Below the pieces are notes generated by a model. That model saw only the letters and a program-made list of their open reading frames with translations. It had not been told where the DNA came from and ran no database searches. From Glutamicibacter sp002979865 (GTDB taxonomy: Bacteria; Actinomycetota; Actinomycetes; Actinomycetales; Micrococcaceae): DNA of 64,000 nucleotides. Both the position numbers and the translations under genes were made by a program. Below are positions 42,419 through 52,957 of the stretch, one piece after another (position 1 is the stretch's first letter; every line of letters begins with the position of its first letter). Location of the stretch: contig NZ_CP188297.1 of assembly GCF_050030965.1 (NCBI RefSeq), positions 3,410,001 to 3,474,000 on the forward strand, read 5' to 3'.

Positions 42419-43645
42419 GTGAAGCGAATTGTCCTAGGCGTTTCCGCTGGTATCGCCGCCTACAAGTCCGTACTCCTGCTGCGCTTGCTGCGCGAAGCCG
42501 GGCACCACGTCGACGTGATCCCTACCCGGAACGTCACCAACTTCGTGGGCAACGCCACCTGGGAGGCCCTGTCCGGAAATCCGGTCACCTCGAACGTGTT
42601 CGACGCGGTGGATTCGGTCAATCACGTGCGCCTGGGCCAGCAGGCCGATCTGGTGATGGTAGTCCCGGCCACCGCGGACGTCTTAGCCAAGGCCGCTGCG
42701 GGATTGGCTGACGACCTGCTCACCGGAACCCTGCTGGCCACGCGGGCGCCGGTAGTGATGGCCCCGGCCATGCACACCGAAATGTGGCAGCATCCGGCCA
42801 CTGCCGCGAATGTGCAGACCCTGCGGGATCGCGGCGTGCGGGTGATCGAACCCGCTTCCGGGCGGCTGACCGGCAAGGACTCGGGACCGGGCCGGCTTCC
42901 AGAACCCGATGAAATTTTCGCCGCAATCCAGGACCTGCTCGCCGAACCGGTGCTGGCCGGAGCCAAGGTGCTGATCACCGCCGGCGGCACCCGTGAACCG
43001 CTGGACCCGGTGCGCTTCCTGGGTAACCGCTCCTCGGGCCGCCAGGGTGTCGCGCTGGCACAGGCCGCCAGAGATGCCGGTGCCGAGGTCACGCTGATCG
43101 CCACCCATCTGGAAGTGCCCGCGCCGCATGGCGTGCGGCTGGTGCACGCCTCCAGCGCACTGGAGCTGCGCGAGGCGGTCTTCGACTGCGCCGAGGGCCA
43201 AGACGTGCTGATCATGAATGCCGCGGTCGCCGATTTCCGCCCGGCAAGAATCGAGAACTCGAAGATCAAGAAGCGCGATGAGCATTCGGCTCCGGTCATC
43301 GAACTGGTGCGCAACCCGGACATCCTCGCCGAGCTGGTCGCCGCGCGCGGACAGAATCCGCAACTGCCGCCGTTCATTGTCGGTTTTGCCGCCGAGACCG
43401 GCGATGAGCAGGGGACCGTGCTGGAGTACGGCCAGGCCAAGCTGAACCGCAAGGGCTGCGAAATGCTCGTGGTCAACGAGGTGGGCGCATCCCTGACCTT
43501 CGGGCAGGAAACCAATAGCATCCAGGTTCTTTTCGCCGATGGCGCCGACTCGGTGCAGGCCTCGGGCAGCAAGCTCGAGGTGGCCCGCGTGGTCATCGAA
43601 CAGATTTCGAATGCAACAAAAAGTCATGCAGATGTAACAAAGTGA
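42419..43645 (+). CDS. coaBC: Bifunctional phosphopantothenoylcysteine decarboxylase / phosphopantothenate-cysteine ligase
   Basis: Two steps of coenzyme A synthesis in one protein of 408 residues. The N-terminal flavoprotein CoaC domain has GVSAGIAAYKSV, the active-site His in VNHVRLGQQADL and PAMHTEMWQHPA. The C-terminal CoaB domain starts LITAGGTREPLDPVRF, with MNAAVADFRPA (the acyl-intermediate Asn) and KIKKRDE (Lys). GTG start at 42419 with GAGGAAG upstream. Confidence 0.95.
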   Translation: MKRIVLGVSAGIAAYKSVLLLRLLREAGHHVDVIPTRNVTNFVGNATWEALSGNPVTSNVFDAVDSVNHVRLGQQADLVMVVPATADVLAKAAAGLADDLLTGTLLATRAPVVMAPAMHTEMWQHPATAANVQTLRDRGVRVIEPASGRLTGKDSGPGRLPEPDEIFAAIQDLLAEPVLAGAKVLITAGGTREPLDPVRFLGNRSSGRQGVALAQAARDAGAEVTLIATHLEVPAPHGVRLVHASSALELREAVFDCAEGQDVLIMNAAVADFRPARIENSKIKKRDEHSAPVIELVRNPDILAELVAARGQNPQLPPFIVGFAAETGDEQGTVLEYGQAKLNRKGCEMLVVNEVGASLTFGQETNSIQVLFADGADSVQASGSKLEVARVVIEQISNATKSHADVTK

Positions 43646-43709
43646 GTGGCGCCATACGGTGCTTGTTCACGAAACGTACCAGATCTGCTTACCGGTCCCA
43701 GAGACCAGA

Positions 43710-43715
43710 TAGAGT
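43710..43715 (+). promoter_or_regulatory. Putative -10 for a leaderless metK transcript
   Basis: TAGAGT ends six nt before the GTG of metK, and there is no Shine-Dalgarno sequence in between. Transcription starting at the G of the GTG would give a leaderless mRNA. The 76-nt gap after coaBC is too short for a known SAM riboswitch. Confidence 0.4.
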
Positions 43716-43721
43716 TATACG

Positions 43722-44927
<1,206 letters not shown>

Positions 44928-44936
44928 GACCTGAGC

Positions 44937-46898
44937 GTGCAGCAAGACGCCCTCATCTCAGCACCCGAGCCGGCCCGCCTCAAGCGGGTTGCCCGGGTGC
45001 TGATTGATTCTTCCGTCCCGCACCTGGACCGCTTCTTCGATTACGAGATTCCTCCCTCGATGGCCCAGGATGCCGTGGCGGGGGTGCGCGTGAAGGTGCC
45101 CTTCGGGCCGCAGCTGCTCTCCGGATTCATCGTCGCGGTGCTCGAGGACCACGCCCCAGAGATGAAACTGCGGCCGCTGGCCAAGCTGGTCAGCACCCAG
45201 GTGGCGCTGTACCCGGAAATTGTGGCCGCCGCGCAGGAGATCGCGACCCGCTATGCCGGAACCCTGTGGGATGTGGTGCGTCTTGCGGTGCCCGCCCGCG
45301 CGGCCAAGGTCGAAAAAGAGGAATTGGCCACCGTCGCGCCGTTGCTGCCCGACGCCCCGAACCAGCTCTCCCGCTACGAGCACGGCGCCCAAGCGCTTGA
45401 CGCCTGGGGAAGCGGCGAAACCCTGCGCGCCGTTGCCACCTGGGTGCCGAATTTCCACGGTGCCTGGCCAGGTTTCTTGATGGATGCGGCCCGTCCGGTG
45501 CTTGAGCGCGGCAAGCGCGTGCTGCTGATCGTGCCCGACGCGCGCGACCTGCGGCTGCTGGGTGGCTATCTCGATGAGCACTTCGGCGCCGAATCCTATG
45601 CGCGGCTGCAGGCCGACGACGGGCCGACTCCGCGCTACCGCAACTTCCTGCGTGCCATCGGAGGGCATGTGCAGATCGTCATCGGCACCCGTTCGGCGGC
45701 GCTATGCCACGTGCCCGGGCTGGAACTGATGATCGTGTGGCAGGACGCGGACCAATCGCACCGCGAACAGCGCGCACCCTACCAGCACAGCCGCGAGGTG
45801 GCGTTGCTGCGCAGCCAGCAGGCAGGCATCTCCCTGCTGATCGCATCGCCATCGCGCTCGGTCGAAGCCCAGCGCCTGGTGGCGACCGGCTGGGCCACCG
45901 AACTGAAGGTTCCCCGCGACCTGTTGCGTGCGCAAACCGCCCGCATTGTGGCCACCACAAACGATTTCGAGCTCGAGCGCGACCCGGTGCTCGCCCGGGC
46001 GCGCATCCCTTCGCTGGCCTGGCGGGAAGCTACCAAGGCCCTGGAATCCGGCCCGGTGCTGGTGCAAGTGGCGCGCACCGGGTTCATGCCGGCGCTGGCC
46101 TGCCAGGACTGCCGGACCCCGGCGCGCTGCACTGCCTGCCAAGGCCCGCTGCACATCGCCGGCAAAGGCTCGCATGTGGCTTGCCGCTGGTGCGGCGAGC
46201 AGTACCACGACTACCGGTGCGTGCACTGCGCCTCACCGAGGATCCGGGCCGCCAGCATCGGCGCCGACCGCACCGCCGAAGAACTCGGGCTGGCCTTCCC
46301 CAAGGTCAGCGTTATTTCTTCCACCGGAGCAAAACCCGTGGACAAGATTCCCGGCAAACCGGCGCTGGTGGTCGCTACGCCAGGGGTCGAACCATTTGCC
46401 GAATCCGGCTACGCCGCGGTTCTGCTGCTCGATGCCGACAAGATGATGGCCCACGATTCGCTGCGCAACCCCGAAGAAGTCATCTCCCGCTGGTTCACCG
46501 CTGCTTCCATGGCGCGTGCCGACGGGGTAGTGGTGCTCACCGGCAATCCGAGCCCCGCCGGGGCCGCGCTGGTGCGCTATGACCCGGCGAGCTTTGCCGA
46601 ACGCGAATTGGCCGAGCGCCGCGAGGTGGGGTTGCCTCCGGCAGTGCGCAGCGCAGTGATTTCGGGCCTGGGCGCCGAACGGCTGGTCGCGAACCTGGAT
46701 CCGCAGACCCGGCAGTGCGTGCAAATCCACGGCCCGACGGTGATAGACGGGCCCCCGGCCCAGCACCGCTACGTGCTCTTCTTCTCCTACTCCGACGGGC
46801 CGGCGGTGACCATGGCCCTGCGCCAGCTGCGCGCGAGCATGTCCGCGGCCAAGGACCCGGTCGTGAATATCGCTATCGACCCGGACGACGCGCTCTAG
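44937..46898 (+). CDS. priA: PriA-like primosomal protein N' lacking helicase motifs
   Basis: Protein of 653 residues aligned by eye to PriA: an N-terminal 3'-end-binding domain (HLDRFFDYEIPP), helicase lobes, and eight zinc-binding cysteines (CQDCRTPARCTACQG and the following CRWCGEQY and CVHCAS). Where PriA has Walker A (GVTGSGKTEVY, expected after residue 173) this protein has only AWPG. Where it has DEEH the residues are QDAD (about 269-272). GTRSA (250-255) remains. ATP hydrolysis is therefore not expected; it may only load or bridge at forks. GTG start at 44937. Its stop shares CTAG with the convergent hydrolase gene. Confidence 0.93.
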   Translation: MQQDALISAPEPARLKRVARVLIDSSVPHLDRFFDYEIPPSMAQDAVAGVRVKVPFGPQLLSGFIVAVLEDHAPEMKLRPLAKLVSTQVALYPEIVAAAQEIATRYAGTLWDVVRLAVPARAAKVEKEELATVAPLLPDAPNQLSRYEHGAQALDAWGSGETLRAVATWVPNFHGAWPGFLMDAARPVLERGKRVLLIVPDARDLRLLGGYLDEHFGAESYARLQADDGPTPRYRNFLRAIGGHVQIVIGTRSAALCHVPGLELMIVWQDADQSHREQRAPYQHSREVALLRSQQAGISLLIASPSRSVEAQRLVATGWATELKVPRDLLRAQTARIVATTNDFELERDPVLARARIPSLAWREATKALESGPVLVQVARTGFMPALACQDCRTPARCTACQGPLHIAGKGSHVACRWCGEQYHDYRCVHCASPRIRAASIGADRTAEELGLAFPKVSVISSTGAKPVDKIPGKPALVVATPGVEPFAESGYAAVLLLDADKMMAHDSLRNPEEVISRWFTAASMARADGVVVLTGNPSPAGAALVRYDPASFAERELAERREVGLPPAVRSAVISGLGAERLVANLDPQTRQCVQIHGPTVIDGPPAQHRYVLFFSYSDGPAVTMALRQLRASMSAAKDPVVNIAIDPDDAL

Positions 46899-47791
46899 GA
46901 GCCCGCCGCGGGATCCTCGGCCTGGCCGGTTGCCAGCAGCTGCAGGAAGCCATCGATGGCGGCGGCGGTTTCGGGAGCCTTCTCGTAGTGGATCAGATGC
47001 CCGACGTTCTCGAGCATGACCAGTTGGGCGTTGGCGAAGCTGGCCCGCAGCGCCTCCTGCGTCTGCGCGGTGCCCAGTTCGTCTTGCAGGCCGCCGACCA
47101 TCAGCGTCGGCAAGCCGAGCGCAGGGGAGTAGTCCCCGACCGTTGCGCTGACCGAGGCGCGGTACGACTGGGCCAAGGTGGCCCGCGAGTGGAAGCCGCC
47201 GAAGTAGGCGCGGTGCTGCTCGCGCACGTAGCGGCGGATTTCCGGGTCCCTGCTCTTGGTCATCACCAGGCTCATGGCATCGCTGAACAGCTTGGAACGC
47301 AGCAGCGGTTCGCCGATGCGGGCCGGAAGCTTGGCGCACACCTCGTAGTAGCCGCTGGTGAGCTTGGCCAGCAGCGCCTGGTCGGACTCCAACGCCGGCT
47401 CGGAGATCGGGTTGAGCAATACCAGCGAGGCAAAGCCGCGGACGGTGGCCAGCTTGGCGGCCACGATCGAGCCGAAGGAATGCCCCAGCAGGTGCACGGA
47501 GGATTCCAGTTGCAGCTCTTCGGCCAGCTGATTGAGCACCGCAGCGTACCCCTCGACGTCATGGGGCAGATCCGCCATCGAGGTCGAAGTGCCAAAGCCG
47601 GGAAGATCGGGAACGATCACCGTGTAGTGCTCCAGGTGCGAGACGATGCGCGCCAGCCCGTGGTGGTCTCCGCGGAAACCATGCACGGCGTAGATCACCC
47701 CGCGGGAGGGCTGCTGGGCCGGGTGGGTGTAGACCCGGATTTCTGCACCGTTCAAATGATGGGTGGTCACTAGCTGCTGTCGTGGGGCCAT
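46895..47791 (-). CDS. Alpha/beta hydrolase
   Basis: Serine hydrolase fold protein of 298 residues. The oxyanion motif is VHGFRGDHHG, the nucleophile elbow GHSFGS, an acid in GLQDELG and the catalytic His in NVGHLIHYE. Substrate is not predictable. The cap region (about 130-200) is helical with RYVREQHRAYFGGFHSR. It lies 10 nt downstream of the SorC-type regulator on the same strand and is probably co-transcribed. Stop overlaps the priA stop (CTAG). Confidence 0.85.
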   Translation of the reverse strand: MAPRQQLVTTHHLNGAEIRVYTHPAQQPSRGVIYAVHGFRGDHHGLARIVSHLEHYTVIVPDLPGFGTSTSMADLPHDVEGYAAVLNQLAEELQLESSVHLLGHSFGSIVAAKLATVRGFASLVLLNPISEPALESDQALLAKLTSGYYEVCAKLPARIGEPLLRSKLFSDAMSLVMTKSRDPEIRRYVREQHRAYFGGFHSRATLAQSYRASVSATVGDYSPALGLPTLMVGGLQDELGTAQTQEALRASFANAQLVMLENVGHLIHYEKAPETAAAIDGFLQLLATGQAEDPAAGS

Positions 47792-47801
47792 GGCTTTAAC
47801 C

Positions 47802-48809
47802 CTACCCGTCCAGCAGCGCCAGGGCGGTGCCCTCGTCGATCACCAGATCGGTGATCAGCCCGCCTTTGAGCGCACCACGCACGGCCTGGAGCTTGCCGCG
47901 GCCGGCGACCACGCAGAAACGGGTCGGCACCTTGCGAAGGGCATCGAGGTTCGGGCCGGTGGAGCGGGCATTAAGCGAAATGTTCGAGCTGTTCCCGTCC
48001 TTGTCGAAGAACACCGTGGCCACGTCGCCGACCACGCCGATCTCGTTGAGCTCTTGGGTTTCCGCCTTGGTCAGGTAGCCGCCGCGGTAGACCTGCGAAG
48101 CCACGGCGGAGCCGGCCGAGCCCAGGGAGAATACCGCGAGACTCATCTCCTTCTGCACCTGCAGTACCCGGCGGATCGATGTTTCCTCCCACATTGCGTC
48201 GCGGGTGGAGGCCCGGTCGAAGAAGGCCGGGACCGGGAACTGCTCGGTGCGGGCGGTGAAGGCTTGGCCGAAACGCGTGAGGATGTCGCTGGCATAGCGC
48301 ACGCCGCTGGTCACCGGATTAGCCGCTCCATTGAGCTGCACGATCTTCGTGTCATGGGTCGGGTGGGAGCCCAGCGCCGTGGACACCGACTGCATGGTCG
48401 ATCCCCAGGCAACACCCACCGTCATCGAGGAGGAAACCATGCCGCCGAGCAGGTAGGCCGCGTGCGCAGAGACCCGGGCCAGCAGCTCGGAGTCATCCAT
48501 GTTGCCATCGGTGGGTACGACGTTGAAGCTGATCCCGTAGTGCTCGGAGAGCTGGTTTCCCAGCAGCGCCGACATGTTGGCGCTGGGGGAGATGCTGATC
48601 GAAACCATGCCGGTGCGCTTGGCGTGGGTGAGCAACCGGGAGACCGTGGACCGCGAGGTGCCCAGCTCCTTGGCGATCACTTCCATCTTCATATCCTGAA
48701 GGTAATACAGCTGGGCGGCGCGCAGCGCATCCTTCGCCTTGGGGGTGCTGTGCACAGATGTGCCAGTCGTTGCCCGCTTGTAGGTGCCCCCGGACGAGGA
48801 TTTCATCAT
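47802..48809 (-). CDS. SorC/DeoR-type sugar-binding transcriptional regulator
   Basis: Protein of 335 residues: a basic N-terminus, a sigma-factor-like HTH (LRAAQLYYLQDMKMEVIAKEL, then TSRSTVSRLLTHAKR) at about residues 30-70, and a SorC-family sugar-phosphate-binding domain with VGVAWGSTMQSVSTAL and the C-terminal RFCVVAGRGKLQAVRGAL. It is divergent from glpD, so glycerol 3-phosphate control of glpDFK is likely by position. ATG at 48809, with a second ATG as codon 2. It differs from the DeoR-type GlpR of E. coli. Confidence 0.88.
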   Translation of the reverse strand: MMKSSSGGTYKRATTGTSVHSTPKAKDALRAAQLYYLQDMKMEVIAKELGTSRSTVSRLLTHAKRTGMVSISISPSANMSALLGNQLSEHYGISFNVVPTDGNMDDSELLARVSAHAAYLLGGMVSSSMTVGVAWGSTMQSVSTALGSHPTHDTKIVQLNGAANPVTSGVRYASDILTRFGQAFTARTEQFPVPAFFDRASTRDAMWEETSIRRVLQVQKEMSLAVFSLGSAGSAVASQVYRGGYLTKAETQELNEIGVVGDVATVFFDKDGNSSNISLNARSTGPNLDALRKVPTRFCVVAGRGKLQAVRGALKGGLITDLVIDEGTALALLDG

Positions 48810-48824
48810 GATTCAGACCACTTC

Positions 48825-48874
48825 TGCACGTTTGTGCATTTTGTTTGACCGCTTTGCCGTTCAGTAACAAGACT
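48825..48874. promoter_or_regulatory. glpD promoter and candidate operator
   Basis: TGCAC-GTTT-GTGCA (48825-48838) is a perfect inverted repeat between the two divergent genes. TTGACC (48845-48850), 18 nt, AAGACT (48869-48874) is a possible glpD promoter just downstream. The dyad lies upstream of that -35, and about 16 nt from the regulator start codon, where a binder could repress the regulator and activate glpD. Confidence 0.4.
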
Positions 48875-48915
48875 AGCTTCAGACTCATTCAATATTTACA
48901 TAAGGGGCACAAATC

Positions 48916-50595
48916 GTGATTCGGGAACAGCTAGCCAAACTGCGCGAACGTCCGCAGGCGCAGGTTCTGGTTGTTGGCGGTGGCATCAACGGCGTAGCGA
49001 CCTTCCGCTACCTGGCCATGCAGGGGATTGATGTAGCCCTGATCGAGCGCGGCGATTACTGCCAGGGCGCTTCGGGTGCCAGCTCGCACATGATCCATGG
49101 CGGAATCCGCTATCTGGAGAACGGCGAGTTCCGCCTGGTTCACGAGTCGGTGCAGGAGCGCAACTCGCTGCTGGAGATCGCTCCGCACTACGTGAAGCCG
49201 CTGCAGACCACCATTCCCATCTTCTCCACCTTCTCCGGCATCCTCAGCGCACCGATGCGCTTCCTGTCCCACAAGTCGGGCAAGCCAACCGAACGCGGGG
49301 CGGCGTTGATCAAGGCCGGGTTGATCATGTACGACGTGTTCGCAGGGATCGGCGGACGCAACACCCCTTGGCATAACTTCAAGGCCGGCAAGGCTGCCCG
49401 CCAGGATCTGCCAGCACTGCGCGATGACGTCAAGTACACCGCCACCTATTTCGACGCCTCGGTGCACAACCCCGAGCGGCTGACCCTGGATGTGCTGCGT
49501 GAAGGCCTGAACGCCAACGACGAGGCCCGCGCCAGCAACTACGTTGAGCTGGCCGGCGTCGACGGCGGCACCGCGAAGCTGCGCGATATGCTCTCCGGCG
49601 AAGAATTCGACTTCGACGCCGATGTCATCATCAACGCCACCGGCGCGTGGGTGGATCTGACCAACAAGGACCTGGGCCGCGATACCAAGTGGACCGGCGG
49701 CACCAAGGGTTCGCACATCGTGCTGGATCACCCGGAACTGCTCGCCGCTACCGGAGGCCGCGAAATCTTCTTCGAGCATGAAGACGGCCGAATCGTGCTC
49801 ATCTACCCGATGCTCGGCCGCGTGCTGGTCGGCACCACCGACCTCGAGCACGACATGAACGAGCCAGCGGTATGCACCGACCAGGAAGTCGACTACTTCT
49901 TCGAGCTGGTCCACCATGTCTTCCCGGGCATCAAGGCCACCAGGGAACAGATCGTCTACAAGTTCTCCGGCGTGCGCCCCCTGCCCAGCCATGACGACAC
50001 CGCGCCAGGCTTCGTATCCCGCGATTACCAGATCAAGGAAACCCGCCTGACCGACGCGACCACCATGCTCTCGCTGATCGGCGGCAAGTGGACCACCTTC
50101 CGCGCACTGAGCGAGAACCTCGGCGGAAAGGCCCTGGAATTCCTCGGCGCCCGTGAAGTGAAGTCCACCGCCGGCGTAGCCATCGGTGGCGGAAAGAACT
50201 TCCCGGCCAACGAGGGCGAACTCGCCGCTTGGTATGCCGCGCGCGAGTCCAAGGCCGGCCGCGAACGCTTGCGCGTGCTGCTCGAACGCTACGGCACCGG
50301 AGCCGATGCCCTGCTGGAAATCATCGGCGGCAACGAAACCATGCTAGAGCACACCAACGAGCTGTCCTGCCAGGAGTTGGCCTACATGGCGAACCAAGAG
50401 CAGGTGGGCCGGTTGATCGATGTCTTCATCCGCCGCACCAACCTGGCCTTCCGCGGCCTGGTCACGAAGGATTTGGTAATCGAGGCAGCTAATTGCCTTG
50501 CAGAGCCGATGGGTTGGGACCAGTCCCAGACCCAAGCCGAGATCGACCATTCGCTCTCGGTACTCGCAGAAACCCACGGAGTCACCCTGGTCTAA
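48916..50595 (+). CDS. glpD: Glycerol-3-phosphate dehydrogenase, FAD-dependent
   Basis: Membrane-associated flavoprotein of 559 residues that oxidises glycerol 3-phosphate to DHAP, feeding quinone. FAD-binding motif VLVVGGGINGVATFRYLAMQ near the N-terminus; GASSHMIHGGIRYLENGEF and the KFSGVRPLPSHDD segment are typical. The C-terminal DAO domain (LSCQELAYMANQEQVGRLIDV) is present. GTG at 48916 with AAGGGG 8 nt upstream. First of glpD-glpF-glpK. Confidence 0.95.
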   Translation: MIREQLAKLRERPQAQVLVVGGGINGVATFRYLAMQGIDVALIERGDYCQGASGASSHMIHGGIRYLENGEFRLVHESVQERNSLLEIAPHYVKPLQTTIPIFSTFSGILSAPMRFLSHKSGKPTERGAALIKAGLIMYDVFAGIGGRNTPWHNFKAGKAARQDLPALRDDVKYTATYFDASVHNPERLTLDVLREGLNANDEARASNYVELAGVDGGTAKLRDMLSGEEFDFDADVIINATGAWVDLTNKDLGRDTKWTGGTKGSHIVLDHPELLAATGGREIFFEHEDGRIVLIYPMLGRVLVGTTDLEHDMNEPAVCTDQEVDYFFELVHHVFPGIKATREQIVYKFSGVRPLPSHDDTAPGFVSRDYQIKETRLTDATTMLSLIGGKWTTFRALSENLGGKALEFLGAREVKSTAGVAIGGGKNFPANEGELAAWYAARESKAGRERLRVLLERYGTGADALLEIIGGNETMLEHTNELSCQELAYMANQEQVGRLIDVFIRRTNLAFRGLVTKDLVIEAANCLAEPMGWDQSQTQAEIDHSLSVLAETHGVTLV

Positions 50596-50654
50596 CCTGC
50601 ATCCAGGCCGGCGGCAAGGCGCCGCTGGCACTCGAAACCACTAAGAGGTCAACG

Positions 50655-51383
50655 TTGTCCACTCACGTGTTTCTCGCCGAATTAGCCGGCACTTTCATTC
50701 TCCTGCTGATGGGCGGCGGCGTCTGCGCGAACGTCGCCCTGAAAGGCACTCTCGGCAGCGCCGCGGGCTGGGTAGCCATCAGCTTCGGCTGGGGCCTGGG
50801 CGTCTATTGCGGCGTCTGGATAGCTGGGATCTCCGGAGCCCACCTGAACCCGGCAGTCACCCTGGGCCTGCTGGTCAACCCGGACGTTGCCGAGTACGCC
50901 CCCGGCGTCGCCAAGACCATGGCCAATACGCTGCTCTACTTCGCGGCGCAGTTCATTGGCGCCTTCCTGGGTGCCGTGGGCACCTGGCTGTCGTACAAGA
51001 AGCACCTGGATGATCCGCAGAACGCGGGCACGCAGCTGGGCGTCTTCGCCACCGGACCGGCCATCCGCTCCTACGGCTGGAACCTGGTCTCGGAAATCTT
51101 CGGCACCTTCGTCCTGGTGTTCGTGATCGCCGGACTGGGGCACACTCCTCACGAGCTTGGCCCGCTGGCTGTCGGCCTGCTGGTTGTTGCCATCGGCCTG
51201 TCCCTGGGTGGAGCCACCGGCTACGCCATCAACCCGTTCCGCGACCTCGGTCCACGAATTGCCCACGCCATCCTGCCGATCAAGGGCAAGGGCTCCTCCG
51301 ACTGGTCCTACTCGTGGGTTCCGTTGGCTGGTCCAGCCATCGGCGGTATCCTTGGCGGACTTGCCGCCGCGCCAATGTTCTAG
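50655..51383 (+). CDS. glpF: Glycerol facilitator (MIP/aquaporin family)
   Basis: Channel of 242 residues with six membrane helices and two half-helices. The first pore motif is SGAHLNPAVTLG. The second is YAINPFRDLGPR, where the usual NPA is NPF. The Arg after it (selectivity filter) is kept. TTG start at 50655 (LSTHVFLAEL) with AGAGG about 8 nt upstream; the frame upstream overlaps glpD. It lies between glpD and glpK, which fits glycerol uptake. Confidence 0.93.
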   Translation: MSTHVFLAELAGTFILLLMGGGVCANVALKGTLGSAAGWVAISFGWGLGVYCGVWIAGISGAHLNPAVTLGLLVNPDVAEYAPGVAKTMANTLLYFAAQFIGAFLGAVGTWLSYKKHLDDPQNAGTQLGVFATGPAIRSYGWNLVSEIFGTFVLVFVIAGLGHTPHELGPLAVGLLVVAIGLSLGGATGYAINPFRDLGPRIAHAILPIKGKGSSDWSYSWVPLAGPAIGGILGGLAAAPMF

Positions 51384-51400
51384 AAAGAGAGCAGTGAATC

Positions 51401-52921
51401 ATGAGTGAAAAATTCGTCATCGCCATTGACCAAGGCACGACCAGCTCCCGCGCAATTGTCTTCACGCACGCCGGTGAGGTGCATTCGGTAGGCCAGAAGG
51501 AACACGAGCAGATCTTCCCGGCTGCCGGATGGGTCGAGCACGATCCAGCCGAAATCTGGAGCAACGTGCGCGAAGTGATTGGCCAGGCCCTGTCCAAGGC
51601 CAACCTGACCCGCCACGACATCGAGGTCGTCGGCATCACCAACCAGCGTGAAACCGCGGTGGTGTGGGATAAGAACACCGGCGAAGCCGTCTACAACGCG
51701 ATCGTCTGGCAGGACACCCGTACCCAGGACATCGTCGACGAACTGGCAGCCGATGGCGGCCTGGAACGCTACAAGCAGACCGTTGGCCTGCCCCTGGCGA
51801 CCTACTTCTCCGGCACCAAGATCAAGTGGATCCTGGACAATGTCGAAGGTGCCCGGGAGCGTGCCGAAGCAGGCGACCTGCTCTTCGGCACCACCGACAG
51901 CTGGGTGCTGTGGAACCTGACCGGCGGCGTGGACGGCGGCGTGCACGTCACCGACGTGACCAACGCATCACGTACCCTGTTCATGGACCTCAAGACCCTG
52001 GACTGGGACGAGAAGATCCTGGCTGACTTCGGCGTGCCGCGCTCGATGATGCCGCAGATCCGCTCTTCTTCGGAGGTCTACGGCTCCGTGCACACCAACC
52101 AGCTGCTGCGCGAGGTGCCCGTTGCAGGCATCCTGGGCGACCAGCAGGCGGCGACCTTCGGCCAGGCGGCCTTCACCGCAGGTACCGCGAAGAACACCTA
52201 CGGCACCGGTTGCTTCCTGATCTTCAACACCGGCACAGAGATCGTGAATTCGACCAACGGCCTGCTGACCACCATGGCCTACAAGCTGGGCGAGAACGCA
52301 CCGGTGTACGCCTTGGAAGGTTCCATTGCCGTGGCCGGGTCGCTGATCCAGTGGCTGCGCGACAATATCGGCATGATCGCTACCGCTCCGGAGATCGAGG
52401 AACTGGCAGCCAAGGTGGAGGACAACGGCGGCGTGTACATCGTTCCGGCCTTCTCCGGGTTGTTCGCACCATATTGGCGCTCGGATGCCCGTGGCGCGAT
52501 CGTGGGCTTGACCCGCTATGCGAACAAGAACCACATCGCCCGTGCGGCCCTGGAGTCCACCGCATTCCAGACTCGCGAAGTCCTGGATGCGGTCAACGCC
52601 GACGCAGAGGTTCCGCTCACCGAACTGAAGGTCGACGGCGGCATGGTGGCCAACGAAGCCCTGATGCAGTTCCAGGCTGACATCCTCGGCGTGCCAGTGG
52701 TTCGCCCGAAGGTCACCGAGACCACCGCACTGGGTGCAGCCTACGCTGCTGGCCTGGCCGTTGGCTTCTGGAAGGACCTGGGCGAACTGGAAGACAATTG
52801 GGCCGAGGACAAGCGCTGGGAGCCAACCATGGATGAGGCTACGCGTGAGCGCAGCTTGCGCCTGTGGAAAAAGGCTGTCACCCGCACCTTCGACTGGGTC
52901 GACGAAGATACCAAGGCCTAA
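51401..52921 (+). CDS. glpK: Glycerol kinase
   Basis: FGGY-family kinase of 506 residues that phosphorylates glycerol. ATP-binding DQGTTSSRAIVF, substrate residues in NQRETAVVWDKNTGE, and GILGDQQAATFGQ, GTAKNTYGTGCF and LKVDGGMVANEALMQ are all present. ATG at 51401, 17 nt after glpF. I see no HPr-phosphorylation motif like that of Firmicutes. A very long hairpin follows. Confidence 0.97.
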   Translation: MSEKFVIAIDQGTTSSRAIVFTHAGEVHSVGQKEHEQIFPAAGWVEHDPAEIWSNVREVIGQALSKANLTRHDIEVVGITNQRETAVVWDKNTGEAVYNAIVWQDTRTQDIVDELAADGGLERYKQTVGLPLATYFSGTKIKWILDNVEGARERAEAGDLLFGTTDSWVLWNLTGGVDGGVHVTDVTNASRTLFMDLKTLDWDEKILADFGVPRSMMPQIRSSSEVYGSVHTNQLLREVPVAGILGDQQAATFGQAAFTAGTAKNTYGTGCFLIFNTGTEIVNSTNGLLTTMAYKLGENAPVYALEGSIAVAGSLIQWLRDNIGMIATAPEIEELAAKVEDNGGVYIVPAFSGLFAPYWRSDARGAIVGLTRYANKNHIARAALESTAFQTREVLDAVNADAEVPLTELKVDGGMVANEALMQFQADILGVPVVRPKVTETTALGAAYAAGLAVGFWKDLGELEDNWAEDKRWEPTMDEATRERSLRLWKKAVTRTFDWVDEDTKA

Positions 52922-52957
52922 GCGCAACCGTGGCTTGGCCGGTTCCGAGCCGGCCGC

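Noticed and set aside
43646..43721. SAM riboswitch before metK
   Set aside because: The gap is only 76 nt and shows neither SAM-I nor SAM-II/SAM-IV conserved cores; the -10 sits against the start codon.
45387..45435. GSGET in PriA (about residue 158-162) as a Walker A
   Set aside because: Lys is replaced by Glu and it lies before, not at, the position where PriA proteins carry GSGKT.
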